Assembly: GCF_002000245.1 (NCBI RefSeq)
Contig: NZ_MTCM01000001.1
Coordinates: 1,240,001-1,304,000, forward strand
Direction: 5' to 3'
DNA: 64,000 bases
Source of the DNA: Sphingobacterium sp. CZ-UAM
GTDB lineage: Bacteria; Bacteroidota; Bacteroidia; Sphingobacteriales; Sphingobacteriaceae
Both the position numbers and the translations under genes were made by a program. This document shows positions 9,049-18,323 of this stretch, one piece after another (position 1 is the first letter of the stretch; each line of letters starts with the position of its first letter). Below the pieces are notes generated by a model. It did no database searches. It was not told the origin of the DNA and saw only the letters and a list, made by a program, of their open reading frames with translations.

Positions 9049-10470
9049 TTAATCCAGTTTATGTAAAGCAGCTTTTTCGGATTTATAAGAATAAGGTAAT
9101 TTTGATAACATATACCATACAATGATCAGAAAAAAAATGCCCGTCGACAACCCTGTTTGTAGCGCAAAAAGATAATTATTCTTGAAGTATTCATGCTCCA
9201 AAATCGAATAAAAAATTCCACCGATGATACTTATTCCCAATGCGGAAGCTGTCTGCTGAAACGTAGAAAATATTCCCGAAGCAGCACCTGCATCTTTCTC
9301 CTCAATATTATCTAAAACCACATTTAACAGAAACGGAAGAACTAAACCGTTGCCCAATCCATACAAACCTATCAAGAGCATAGAAAGGAATGGAATGTCT
9401 CTGTGCGAAAAGAATATCATCTGTAAAACAAAGGATACTAAAATGATAGACAAACCCAATTGTAGAACACGCTTACCATATCGAGGGAGGAGTTTTCCAG
9501 CAAAGACCGATGAAATCATAAATAGAATAGCATGGGGAATAAAATACATACCGCAGGCCAATGCGGATATGCCCAATCCACTTTGTAGATAAACTGCAAC
9601 AATCAATAAATAAGCAGTGTGCAGCATAAAATGAAATAGTACTGCATATAAGCCTATTTTAAAACCTTTTAATTTGAATAAAGAAATATCAATTAAAGGG
9701 TCTTGATTGCGTTTCAGTTTTCTTTGTTGAATAACAATAAAGCTCGCCAAAAAAAGGATCGATAAAAATATTAACGTATAAAACCACCAAGGAAATCCAT
9801 TATCTCTACCTTCGGTCAATGCATAGATGATACAGGCCAATCCGATTGTTAAATACAAAGCTCCTTGGTAATCGAACCTCACTTTTTCCAATGTTGGTGT
9901 TTCGGTCAGATAAAAATGTATGGCCAATAAAGACAATATACCAACAGGCAAATTAATGAAAAATATTAAACGCCACCCTTCTATTACAAAATGTGTCTCT
10001 GCTAAATACCCGCCTAAAACCTGTCCAATAATGGCTGCTATGCTCAATGTTATCCCATACCAGCCGATTGCAACCGCTCTCTCCTTGCTCTCAGTGAATA
10101 AAACTTGAATTAATGAAATAGACTGCGTCACCATAAATGCGGAACTAACACCTTGAAAAAAGCGTGCGATATTTAATTGTGTCGCATTTTGGCATAATCC
10201 GCAAATGCAGGATGTGACTGTAAATGCCAGCATTCCCCAAAAGAAAACCCTCTTTTTACCGAGAAAGTCTCCGGCTCGCCCGCCAGTCACCAAAAAGCAG
10301 GCACTGCCCAATAGATAGGAGGCTATAACCAATTGTATTTCACCATCAGTGGCTTGTAGATTTGTCTTGATCGTCGGAATCGCGATATTGATAATAAAGA
10401 TATCAATTACATATAGCAGAGGTGCAGTAAGCACTACACATAGTGCAAACCACTTGTTAACAGTTTTCAT
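9049..10470 (-). CDS. MFS drug exporter, DHA2 (14-TM) type
   Basis: A 473-residue polytopic protein with about 14 hydrophobic segments. The N-terminus PLLYVIDIFIINIAIPTI is the typical DHA2 first helix (the 'LD.TIVNVALP' pattern). GGRAGDFLGKKRVFFWG is the cytoplasmic loop 2-3 signature of MFS antiporters, and GQVLGGYLAE is motif C of drug/H+ antiporters. It is expected to export a toxic compound using the proton gradient at the inner membrane. It lies 41 bp downstream of, and on the same strand as, the ada gene, so co-transcription under alkylation stress is plausible but inferred. Confidence 0.85.
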   Translation of the reverse strand: MKTVNKWFALCVVLTAPLLYVIDIFIINIAIPTIKTNLQATDGEIQLVIASYLLGSACFLVTGGRAGDFLGKKRVFFWGMLAFTVTSCICGLCQNATQLNIARFFQGVSSAFMVTQSISLIQVLFTESKERAVAIGWYGITLSIAAIIGQVLGGYLAETHFVIEGWRLIFFINLPVGILSLLAIHFYLTETPTLEKVRFDYQGALYLTIGLACIIYALTEGRDNGFPWWFYTLIFLSILFLASFIVIQQRKLKRNQDPLIDISLFKLKGFKIGLYAVLFHFMLHTAYLLIVAVYLQSGLGISALACGMYFIPHAILFMISSVFAGKLLPRYGKRVLQLGLSIILVSFVLQMIFFSHRDIPFLSMLLIGLYGLGNGLVLPFLLNVVLDNIEEKDAGAASGIFSTFQQTASALGISIIGGIFYSILEHEYFKNNYLFALQTGLSTGIFFLIIVWYMLSKLPYSYKSEKAALHKLD

Positions 10471-10511
10471 AAGAATAAAGGATTAGTATTGTAGATCGAT
10501 AACGGGAGTGC

Positions 10512-11549
10512 CTAGGATTTGCTCTCCAATTCCAAAAGCCATTTTTTACGCCAGATACCGCCGCCATAACCGGTCAGGCTTCCGTCTGTTCCAACGACGC
10601 GATGACAGGGTATCAAGATCGAAATTTTATTCAAACCATTCGCGTTTGCGACCGCACGCACCGAATCTGCACTGTCTATGGCAATTGCCTGTTGCTTATA
10701 GGTCTTGGTTTCGCCATAAGGAATGTTTTTAAGCGCTTCCCATACCCTGTTCTGGAACTCCGTTCCAGGACTATATAGTGGTACTGTAAATTCTTGCCGA
10801 TTGCCTTCAAAATACTCCGTCAGTTGTTTTTCCAGCAAAGGAAAATGGGAATTGTCGCCCTGCACGATCGTTGCGTTTAGTGTTTTTGCTAAATTCTTAA
10901 ATTCTGTTTCCAGCATTTTCCGATCCGTAAACTCGAGAAGACATATTCCTTGAGTTACAGCACATGCATACATGGTGCCCAAGGGAGTTTCTATTCTTTT
11001 AAGATCGATTATATTTTGTTGTTTACTATTTTTGGGAGAGACTCCAAAGATATGCTTAAAAGAATCCCCAAAACCACTAAGTGATTCATACCCTGAGTTA
11101 AAAGCGACGTCTGTCACAGATTCGCCGTTTTGGATCTTCTTAAAAGCAGAATTTATCCGGTACATTCGTTGATAGGCGTGAAATGTCATACCGTGATTTT
11201 TTAAAAACCAGCGTCTCAACTGATGTGGCTCAATACCACGCTGGCGCAAATCGTAATCTTTAAATTTTAAGCTCGGATCTGCGGATAACTCAGCGATAAT
11301 CTTTTTGATATAGGAAGGCGTCTCGCTCAACATTTCAAGTGGATGACATACCTTACATGCCCGATATCCTCGAAGGATACATTCCTTAGTCGATCTAAAG
11401 AATTCAATATTCTCCGCTTTCGGTTTTCTTGCTGTACAAGACGGCCTACAAAAAATACCCGTTGTCTTCACGGCAGTAAAAAACACACCTTCGTACTTGA
11501 TATCTTTGTCTAGTATTGCCTGGTACATTTGCTCAAAACTTAATTCCAT
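10512..11549 (-). CDS. ada: Bifunctional Ada regulator / O6-methylguanine-DNA methyltransferase
   Basis: A 345-residue protein with all three Ada modules. First is an N-terminal zinc/methyl-phosphotriester domain with Cys34, Cys38, Cys65 and Cys68 (FCRPSC and CKVCHP), the same spacing as the four zinc cysteines of E. coli Ada. Next is an AraC-type helix-turn-helix at about residues 85-175. Last is a C-terminal methyltransferase with the acceptor motif PCHR (Cys315). The family removes methyl groups from DNA and, when methylated at the N-terminal Cys, activates its own regulon. The start codon is well supported because the N-terminal domain is complete. No alkA or alkB homologue lies nearby; the neighbour is an exporter. 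Confidence 0.93.
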   Translation of the reverse strand: MELSFEQMYQAILDKDIKYEGVFFTAVKTTGIFCRPSCTARKPKAENIEFFRSTKECILRGYRACKVCHPLEMLSETPSYIKKIIAELSADPSLKFKDYDLRQRGIEPHQLRRWFLKNHGMTFHAYQRMYRINSAFKKIQNGESVTDVAFNSGYESLSGFGDSFKHIFGVSPKNSKQQNIIDLKRIETPLGTMYACAVTQGICLLEFTDRKMLETEFKNLAKTLNATIVQGDNSHFPLLEKQLTEYFEGNRQEFTVPLYSPGTEFQNRVWEALKNIPYGETKTYKQQAIAIDSADSVRAVANANGLNKISILIPCHRVVGTDGSLTGYGGGIWRKKWLLELESKS

Positions 11550-11683
11550 AATACAATTACCTATGATTATGAAACAAATTTACTAGTGTTGGAATCCATC
11601 TACAACCGAAAAATTAACAAGTATTTTTTTGTTCTAACGCTTCAAAGAAAAAAATGAAAATATACTATACTTGAAGGGGGAAA

Positions 11684-13900
11684 TTATGGTCTCAATATCA
11701 GATCAATACCTGCTTGGAGTACCTCATCCTGATGCTTCCGGATGCCCTCAATTGTTGGATATACAACCTTATCGGGTACAATGCCTATCCCCTGTGTTTC
11801 GCTTTTATCAGGATAGTAAACCCCTATGCCAGAAAATGCAGTGGAATAGCCCAATGGAAGTGGAACCGAACTGATATTGCCATCCGCACCCGCGGTCTGA
11901 GAGCCAACCACCTGAGATCCGGGTATAGTACGAAATGCCATCACCTGAAATTCAGATGCGCTCTGGGAGGTCTCGTTAACTAGGACAACGACTTTACCGG
12001 TAAAAGCTTTCGGATTTACCGTTCCTGCCTTGACCGGACCAGTGTATCTGAACATTCCGGGACGCATGCCATTACTCGTCGAAAAGATGACAAAGTCCTT
12101 TTCTGATGGAAAGACTATATCACGCAGTTCATCATGCATGCTCGCTGATGGATAAGTACGATAGTCCAAAATAAGCCCACGTTGTCCTTGCAGGCTATCT
12201 TTTAGCCGTTGTGTATCTGAATCCTTAAACACACCGATATCGACTACCACAATGCCATCTTTCAATTTCCGGATCGCAGGATTGGGTTTTTCAGCAGCGT
12301 CCTTTATGGATTCGATGGCACGTGTGGGAATAAAAACATTCGATTCCCGACCCTCACGCTGAACTTTCAACAACAACAGGGAATCTGCAGTCCTTAACAT
12401 CCGGCTCGGAAGGTCGCGCTTAAGGGCACTTTCATTAGACGCAGCGACGTATTGTCCCAATGAATCAATCATAGCAGAAACGGGCTTACCTGCGATCTCC
12501 ATAATGATATCGCCGACCTGTAACTCCTGTCCTGTTTTGAACTGATCATCTGACAGCGCAGTGACCACCAGCTGATTTTGGATAAAACGGGCCTTAAACC
12601 CAACAGCACGTGGGCCAAATATATCTTTATGATAGTAATCTGTAAAGGAGGAAAACGCGTGGGTATCATTGATTTTGGAAAAAAGCTTAAGATAAGTTCC
12701 CTCCAGCGATACTTTGGTTGTCGCTCCGATAAATTGCGGTATAAAATCTGTCAGTACCTGATCCCATGGCTGTGTTGAAAGCTTTTGATTAGGGTTAAAA
12801 TATTGTATCGCATTCCAGTATCGGAATAAACCTAGAAGCCGAAAACCTACGTCGGAAACCGGAACTGTCTTATAATTGTATTCATAAAACTGGGGGTTGC
12901 CAACACCATCATAATAGCTTACGTATCGGTTTGGTGCTAGCGGTAGTACATGGGACAGTACTGTAAGTTTTTCTTTGAGCTTGTTCGAATACGGTAATTT
13001 TTCTATCCATGCATCGTTGGCCGATGCTGCAATTTGCTCTTGAGCAATGGCCGGCTGCTTCACAGTTGGTTGAAAGGGTCCAAAGTGATGAATCCATTCA
13101 TCGAAAAGTTGTTCGGTAGTGGACTGATCCTTACTGGCTAAAAGGTGTGGAATGAATTTGAAAAGCTCGGTGTCCATATCCCATTTTCCTGCAGTAACGG
13201 CTGGATGAAAGTATTTTAACATCCCCCAGATCTGGGCCGTATGGGTTAATTTGGTAATATTATCTGTTGTCAGTGGTATTTCATTCAACTGTGACTTAAA
13301 ATTATAGATGGTATCGGCTTTGTTAATACTTGGATATTGCAGCGCCTGAGTATAATCCTTACCATCTATTTTAAGACTAAGATCAGCGAACCAGGCTGTT
13401 CCCTTACCAATGATATAAGTCGCAATGGCAATACTCCGTGTTTCCTTTGGTTTTAGCTTGAGCCTGACACCAAAGGTTTCCCAGTCATGCGTTCCATTCA
13501 ATTTCAGGGATTCCATATTCTCGATATCAACTTTGGGTTTTAATTGGAGAAATAATCCGGCAAATCCATCAGGAGCTATATTTTCTGTCTTGATTTTTCC
13601 TTCAAAAGCGATCTCTTTCCCTTCCAGGTTTTCAGGAATATTCAGCATCAAGACACCCGAATACCCGTTGCTGTCGGTTATACTGCTAATTTTTAATTGC
13701 GTTTTATCGGGCTTCGTGCTATGCTTTTCCATGTTGAAAGAGTAGCCTCGGGATTCCGCCATGAACCAACCTGCAGGCAGCCCGTTTTTAATAATCTGCT
13801 GATCAACGTTATAGGATTTGACTTGTTGCGCATGGGTAAAAACTGAAATAAAAACAGTCAAAACAAAGGTCAACAGCAAAGGCATGATTACTTTCCTCAT
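11684..13900 (-). CDS. Secreted S41-family peptidase (tail-specific protease type)
   Basis: A 738-residue protein with a Sec signal peptide (MRKVIMPLLLTFVLTVFISVFTHA, cleaved near AHA-QQ in pattern). A beta-rich N-terminal region at about 30-180 is followed by a helical domain. A PDZ-like segment (FKTGQELQVGDIIMEIAGKPV) comes next, then an S41 catalytic domain. In the last, VLVNETSQSASEFQ carries the nucleophilic Ser, and GSQTAGADG and the C-terminal GIGIVPD are also S41 hallmarks. It probably works in the periplasm or at the surface on unfolded or tagged proteins. It is monocistronic. The overall length exceeds simple CtpA because of the N-terminal extension, as in several Bacteroidota S41 proteins. 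Confidence 0.88.
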   Translation of the reverse strand: MRKVIMPLLLTFVLTVFISVFTHAQQVKSYNVDQQIIKNGLPAGWFMAESRGYSFNMEKHSTKPDKTQLKISSITDSNGYSGVLMLNIPENLEGKEIAFEGKIKTENIAPDGFAGLFLQLKPKVDIENMESLKLNGTHDWETFGVRLKLKPKETRSIAIATYIIGKGTAWFADLSLKIDGKDYTQALQYPSINKADTIYNFKSQLNEIPLTTDNITKLTHTAQIWGMLKYFHPAVTAGKWDMDTELFKFIPHLLASKDQSTTEQLFDEWIHHFGPFQPTVKQPAIAQEQIAASANDAWIEKLPYSNKLKEKLTVLSHVLPLAPNRYVSYYDGVGNPQFYEYNYKTVPVSDVGFRLLGLFRYWNAIQYFNPNQKLSTQPWDQVLTDFIPQFIGATTKVSLEGTYLKLFSKINDTHAFSSFTDYYHKDIFGPRAVGFKARFIQNQLVVTALSDDQFKTGQELQVGDIIMEIAGKPVSAMIDSLGQYVAASNESALKRDLPSRMLRTADSLLLLKVQREGRESNVFIPTRAIESIKDAAEKPNPAIRKLKDGIVVVDIGVFKDSDTQRLKDSLQGQRGLILDYRTYPSASMHDELRDIVFPSEKDFVIFSTSNGMRPGMFRYTGPVKAGTVNPKAFTGKVVVLVNETSQSASEFQVMAFRTIPGSQVVGSQTAGADGNISSVPLPLGYSTAFSGIGVYYPDKSETQGIGIVPDKVVYPTIEGIRKHQDEVLQAGIDLILRP

Positions 13901-14078
13901 AATATAGATTTATTAGCAAAGACAAGATAGCTAATATACTTCTATAATTAATGTTAAATAATACTAAATAACTACAATGTCTAAGGAAAGCGCCAACGAA
14001 CGTTTATTACCGGCTCACATAAAGTTATTAGCGATTCACTAAACTCCGGATTTTTGATTTACACTTAATGCGACTGTC

Positions 14079-15176
14079 TCACATTCTGGGCGTTTCGAAT
14101 GAACAATTATGTATCAGATCTTTAATCAGCTTTTCTTCCAACTTTTCAAGCTGATCTGAAATAACCAAGAACGAAAATAAGATACCACCTTTTTCCACTA
14201 AAATAAATATCAGGAATTTTAAATTTTCTACATTATTTATTTTGACCTGCATTACTTTACTGACTGCAAACCATACATCGTTTTTTTTAATGCGAATGAT
14301 CTTTTCAAAGTCTGCTTCAACTGCTACTATTTCAACAAAAGCCTGAATATAAAAAAACTCATTGCGCATCATTGTCGAAACATTGGCGAGTGCATTTTCT
14401 AACTGTAACGCGCGGCTGTTAAAAAGAAATAGAACAAGTAGGATCTCATCATTCTCAATGACCAGATTTGGCATTATAATGACCTTTCTCAATTGTCTCT
14501 CACTTACTCCGGACAGATCTTTTAGGCCTGATGGAAATGTATAACAAGCTATAAAATCCTTTATTGTATTTTCCTCTACTTTTCTAAAACCTCCTTCAGG
14601 AACTTTAAAAATAAAATTATAATTAGCAGCTTTCACACAAAGACCATCGGAATTGCTAACAATTGTTATAGTTCCATCATAAAACTTCAAATTTCTGCGA
14701 TGAAAATTATCTGAAAATGATATTTCGCACTTCTTTCCTTTTGGTTTACCAAATATAACTGAATCATTTTTAATGAATTTCTTTAACTCCTCTTCATCAA
14801 AGGTTAATGTTTCAGGGTCATTCTTAGGATCATAATAAAATTTTTCATGCTTATAAAACCCAGTATTCATATGGCTAATAATGGTGTGTACCAACTTGTA
14901 ATCACCTGACCCCTCGCCTTTTTTTAAATATCCCTCTACATCAGCCCTATGTAAGATCATCTTAGCGGTCGAAATATCACAGCAAGGATGGTTTACAATA
15001 GAAAGTAGCAAATTATTTCCGTCATCGTAATTGTGTTTTTTTGCAATAAAGTCCAACTCAATTGGTTCGGTAATTTCTGCTAGCAACTTTATATCAAATA
15101 CATTTTCTTTAAAACTGTATTCAAAAAATGTATCGCTTAAAAATTCGGCTCTTTTCTTTGAGATCTTGTACTTCAT
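14079..15176 (-). CDS. Hypothetical protein with DUF4274-like N-terminus
   Basis: A 365-residue soluble protein. Residues ~38-80 (LDFIAKKHNYDDGNNLLLSIVNHPCCDISTA in pattern) match how I remember the DUF4274 domain: 'NYDDG....I..HP.CD..TA'. The rest is not recognised. Near residues 255-290 there is hydrophobic beta content, but no clear membrane helix. It is the first of four small same-strand genes of types often found among toxin-immunity loci; no toxin is visible. The domain call is moderate and the function unknown. Confidence 0.6.
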   Translation of the reverse strand: MKYKISKKRAEFLSDTFFEYSFKENVFDIKLLAEITEPIELDFIAKKHNYDDGNNLLLSIVNHPCCDISTAKMILHRADVEGYLKKGEGSGDYKLVHTIISHMNTGFYKHEKFYYDPKNDPETLTFDEEELKKFIKNDSVIFGKPKGKKCEISFSDNFHRRNLKFYDGTITIVSNSDGLCVKAANYNFIFKVPEGGFRKVEENTIKDFIACYTFPSGLKDLSGVSERQLRKVIIMPNLVIENDEILLVLFLFNSRALQLENALANVSTMMRNEFFYIQAFVEIVAVEADFEKIIRIKKNDVWFAVSKVMQVKINNVENLKFLIFILVEKGGILFSFLVISDQLEKLEEKLIKDLIHNCSFETPRM

Positions 15177-15234
15177 GAATATAATTCTATTAATCTTGAA
15201 CTTATGAGCATAATTCGCTTATTAGGAAGGAGAC

Positions 15235-16020
15235 TTATCCCTGCCTTTCGATTTCTTCAAAATACGACATTACTTTCTTGTCGGTTTCGTTATGCATAAT
15301 AACTCCATCGTCAAAAAGATCTCTCCTCAATTGTCTGTATAACAATACTCCATTTCTCAAACTATCTAATAAAGATTTCCTATCATACATGGGGAGAGTG
15401 AGTTTTAGTTTTTCGAGATCTGCGGAAGGCAAGTCCAATTCGACTTTTCTAACACCCCGTGGTAAATTGTCATTTTTGATATGCAACAATGGACCAAAAA
15501 CAACCGCCCGTAAAAATGCCATAAAGTCGTGTGCTTCAAAGTATTCCCCCCGTCCTATTTTCAACAACGCATAATGTACCCAGGTCCAAAAACGGTCTTC
15601 AATCCATTGATAATCTGGATAAGGAAACTTTTCAACTGTCTGAGAAATTACTTTTTCCAGTTGTTTATCTTTATCGATTAGCAGTGTTGGATTTTCGATA
15701 CGGACTTTAAATTCATCAATTGTTAAAAATTTTATATCAACATGCAAAAGAGGATCGGCATAAAGACAAATTAATAATCTTGGTTCTCCGACGTGCTCTC
15801 CGGTAAAACCGGACAGAAAATTTCCTAATCTTTTTGCGTAGTCAAGCATAATATTTTTGTTGTCGGAAACTCGCTGTCTCGTTACCAAAACTAGATCAAG
15901 ATCTGAAAAGTCATCTATTTCATTTGTTAGCCAGGATCCCGCAATTGCCAAACCAATCACATTGTCGTCCGGTTCTAAAATTTCCTTTGCCTTATATGCA
16001 AATGCTTGTTGTATCATCAT
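15235..16020 (-). CDS. Nucleotidyltransferase-fold protein
   Basis: A 261-residue protein with the polymerase-beta-type nucleotidyltransferase signature near the N-terminus: Gly28-Ser29 followed by Asp40-x-Asp42 (AGSWLTNEIDDFSDLDLVLV in pattern), which bind metal and nucleotide. A third acidic residue is likely in HVDIKFL (~115). The C-terminal half is helical, as in aminoglycoside adenylyltransferases and related enzymes, but the substrate cannot be read from the sequence. It is not a classical aadA/aadE match to my eye. It sits 58 bp from the preceding gene on the same strand. Confidence 0.75.
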   Translation of the reverse strand: MMIQQAFAYKAKEILEPDDNVIGLAIAGSWLTNEIDDFSDLDLVLVTRQRVSDNKNIMLDYAKRLGNFLSGFTGEHVGEPRLLICLYADPLLHVDIKFLTIDEFKVRIENPTLLIDKDKQLEKVISQTVEKFPYPDYQWIEDRFWTWVHYALLKIGRGEYFEAHDFMAFLRAVVFGPLLHIKNDNLPRGVRKVELDLPSADLEKLKLTLPMYDRKSLLDSLRNGVLLYRQLRRDLFDDGVIMHNETDKKVMSYFEEIERQG

Positions 16021-16252
16021 ACTTTTCTAAAAATTAGCAATTCACTTAGTTATTCAAGTATTGTTCTATATCAGATATATCTGGCACCAAAAAAATCATA
16101 CTGCATTAAGCTCCTTAAACAACAGCCTTTTGTTATTTTCTAAATTTATGAAAAAAGGTGAAACTTTCATTTTCACTCGATACGATGTTAGTGAGGGGTG
16201 AGTTTTCCATTAACTAGGCCATTCTCTATGAAAATACCGGCACGTGACAACT

Positions 16253-16840
16253 TCAAATAACCTCTTTCAACCAATTGGTATACCAATCTTCAAAAGACAC
16301 CCTCGAGCCATTAGTATCTAATAAAGGGGTTATTCCCCCATAGTCAGGCCTCTCATCAGTCCAAATATTGCCGTATTCAATTCCATTTACAACCAAAAGA
16401 TAAGTACAACCATGTCCAATATGGCAAATCTGCAAACATCCATGTATATGGCCTGTATCCATATATGCATTTAACTGATTTTCATCCGGTCGCTCTCCAC
16501 TCTCCCAATCAATATCAAAAACCCAGTCTTCATTCCAGCTTTCAGAATAAGTAAATGGCATTGTCAGATCAATAGCAGGTTTTGTTCTAAGTTTAAAGTC
16601 TATCATTGATTCCTCTAAGGACAAAAGTCCATATTCTGGTCCACTGCAACCATTCCCTATTTTGGTAATGAAGTCTCTATAATTTTCAGGAAACCTAATC
16701 CTTAGATTGCGTTCAATATAAAAAACCTCGGATTCGGGAATAGGAGGATTAAGAAAAAACTCTTTTGGTGTAATTTTATTTAATTTATTCGGGTTATCCT
16801 GTAGAAAGCGTAATTTCTCTTTGATGAAATTTATATCCAT
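16253..16840 (-). CDS. SMI1/KNR4 (SUKH) family protein
   Basis: A 195-residue protein with the SUKH core: IPESEVFYIERNLRIRFPENYRDF (residues ~33-56) and IGNGCSGPEYGLLSLEE, the 'G....lp.dy..fl...NGg....g..l' pattern of SMI1/KNR4. In bacteria this fold is commonly an immunity protein against nuclease or deaminase toxins. No cognate toxin is next to it. A decayed second copy of its 3' end lies at about 25402-25575, also on the minus strand and next to a suppressor-of-fused gene, which shows past duplication. The function here is inferred from the family. Confidence 0.85.
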   Translation of the reverse strand: MDINFIKEKLRFLQDNPNKLNKITPKEFFLNPPIPESEVFYIERNLRIRFPENYRDFITKIGNGCSGPEYGLLSLEESMIDFKLRTKPAIDLTMPFTYSESWNEDWVFDIDWESGERPDENQLNAYMDTGHIHGCLQICHIGHGCTYLLVVNGIEYGNIWTDERPDYGGITPLLDTNGSRVSFEDWYTNWLKEVI

Positions 16841-17153
16841 GCATAATTCTATTTTTGTGACCTCTCACCAAAAAACTGAAGTATTTAAAAGTAATGAATT
16901 CGGTGATGAATTACTAATTTTAAAAGGAAGTCCCTTTTGGTACCATTAAAAATTACCAAATTCTTATTATGTACGCTCATATGGCTGGATGGTTCGCCGT
17001 CGGGTTTAAAACACTTGCAAAATATGTTGAAGTTTTATTAAGCGATTAGTACGGTATTCATTTCAAATGGCATAGGAAAAAAGTCCATAATTTTTAAGTG
17101 CTTAAACGGAAAGCGGTTTACGTTCCTCAAATAGAGCTATTGGAATAGTTTGG
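16841..17153. other. Intergenic stretch, no gene seen
   Basis: These 313 bp hold only short open frames without family features, one being a 22-codon ORF around 16980-17050. No clear repeat or hairpin terminator was seen. Confidence 0.5.
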
Positions 17154-17585
17154 TTATGAAAAAATAAATGTTGCTGCGATAAAATACCCACCTCCAATAA
17201 CTAATAATGGAAGTGCTATTGATAGCAGAAGCAATGTCCATATAAATACTCTGAAGTAACTATACAAAACTACTTTCGACGGATCGGTAGGATCATAGAT
17301 GACAATTGTTGTCTCCCCAATTTCCCAGGTTGGAGGACCGTTTCCTTCGGCTAATTCGTAAGTAATTAACTGATCATCTTTTGTACGAAAAGTGAAGATC
17401 GGCGCAAATACTTCGCCTTCTGATTCGTACCTGTGCAGTTCAATAACAGTTGCAATAGTTTTTTCTCCATTTTTTAGAAATACCATTGTATTGCGGAAGC
17501 TAAATATTGCCAGTAAAAGGAACACTATACCTATTCCCAGGATTATATAATATTGCCACATAGGTTTATTTTTAATTTGTTCCAC
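17154..17585 (-). CDS. DUF3592-like membrane protein
   Basis: A 143-residue protein with one hydrophobic helix near the N-terminus (IILGIGIVFLLLAIFSF), a beta-rich extracytoplasmic middle and a C-terminal membrane segment (FIWTLLLLSIALPLLVIGGGYFI). Between them are 'ATVIELHRYESEG..FAPIFTFRT.D', 'G.P.....G....V.YDP.DP..V', the normal DUF3592 pattern. The role of this family is not established, although it is often carried in toxin-immunity or secretion neighbourhoods. It is the last of the minus-strand cluster at 14-17.6 kb. Confidence 0.7.
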   Translation of the reverse strand: MEQIKNKPMWQYYIILGIGIVFLLLAIFSFRNTMVFLKNGEKTIATVIELHRYESEGEVFAPIFTFRTKDDQLITYELAEGNGPPTWEIGETTIVIYDPTDPSKVVLYSYFRVFIWTLLLLSIALPLLVIGGGYFIAATFIFS

Positions 17586-17712
17586 TTTTTAATTATTTTA
17601 TTATATCTAATTGATAAATAAACATTAACGAATATAAACAATTTTCGAAAAGTCAATCAAAGCCGAAGACTCCAAACAAATAAAATTTCATAAAAATGAA
17701 AGAAGGTATATT

Positions 17713-17720
17713 TACTTTTG
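17713..17720 (+). promoter_or_regulatory. -7 promoter element TACTTTTG
   Basis: TACTTTTG matches the Bacteroidota TAnnTTTG element and lies 21 bp before the ATG at 17742. Confidence 0.5.
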
Positions 17721-17741
17721 TGTCAGGTAAAACAACGGCTC

Positions 17742-18323
17742 ATGTACGATACTTTAATCAACTATGTCAATTCGCGGGCCTCCAGACCCCTAACCTTAGA
17801 TGAAATCGGGATCCTAAAAAATAATTTTGTCCACCGCAGAATCAAAAAACGTCAGGCATTTTTGCAGGAAGGTGAGATATGTAATTACATGGGATTTCTT
17901 GTTAAAGGTGCTATGAAAAAATACAGTATAGATGCGAAAGGTACCGAGCACATCATGAGCCTTTATATTGAAGGCTGGTGGGTCGGTGATCGTGAAAGTT
18001 TTGCAAAAATCACACCCTCCGCATTCAATATAGAAGCTTGTGTAGATACTGATTTGCTTATCTTGACCAAGAACGCCGCAGCGGAGGTATTTTCCCTTCC
18101 AATCATGAATGAACTTACACGCCGATTGGACGAAAATTATTCTTATGCAAGCCAAAAAAGGATCAATGCCGCCCTAAGTATGACGGCTGAAGAACGCTAT
18201 AATATGCTTATTGATAGCTATCCTGAATTTACACAGCGATTTCCACAGCAGCTGATTGCATCTTATCTAGGTATTACCAAAGAAACGCTGAGCAGAATCA
18301 GGTCCCGGGCAGTCAAAAAATAA
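17742..18323 (+). CDS. Crp/Fnr-family transcriptional regulator
   Basis: A 193-residue regulator. I use the ATG at 17742: the frame is open from a TTG at 17718, but the -7 box overlaps that codon. Residues ~30-120 form the cyclic-nucleotide-binding-like beta roll (RQAFLQEGEICNYMGFLVKGAMKKY; GWWVGDRESF). The C-terminus has a helix-turn-helix (LIASYLGITKETLSRIRSR). The effector is unknown and there are no FNR cysteines. It is convergent with the LLM oxidoreductase: the two stop codons abut exactly at 18323/18324, so read-through transcripts would be antisense. A functional link to that enzyme is possible but unproven. Confidence 0.85.
   Translation: MYDTLINYVNSRASRPLTLDEIGILKNNFVHRRIKKRQAFLQEGEICNYMGFLVKGAMKKYSIDAKGTEHIMSLYIEGWWVGDRESFAKITPSAFNIEACVDTDLLILTKNAAAEVFSLPIMNELTRRLDENYSYASQKRINAALSMTAEERYNMLIDSYPEFTQRFPQQLIASYLGITKETLSRIRSRAVKK

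Noticed and set aside
8799..9122. Minus-strand 107-codon frame over the ends of the SWIM and exporter genes
   Set aside because: It overlaps both real genes in another frame and shows no family pattern.
16980..17050. 22-codon ORF (MAGWFAVGFKTLAKYVEVL...)
   Set aside because: No promoter match or conserved motif; too short to support.
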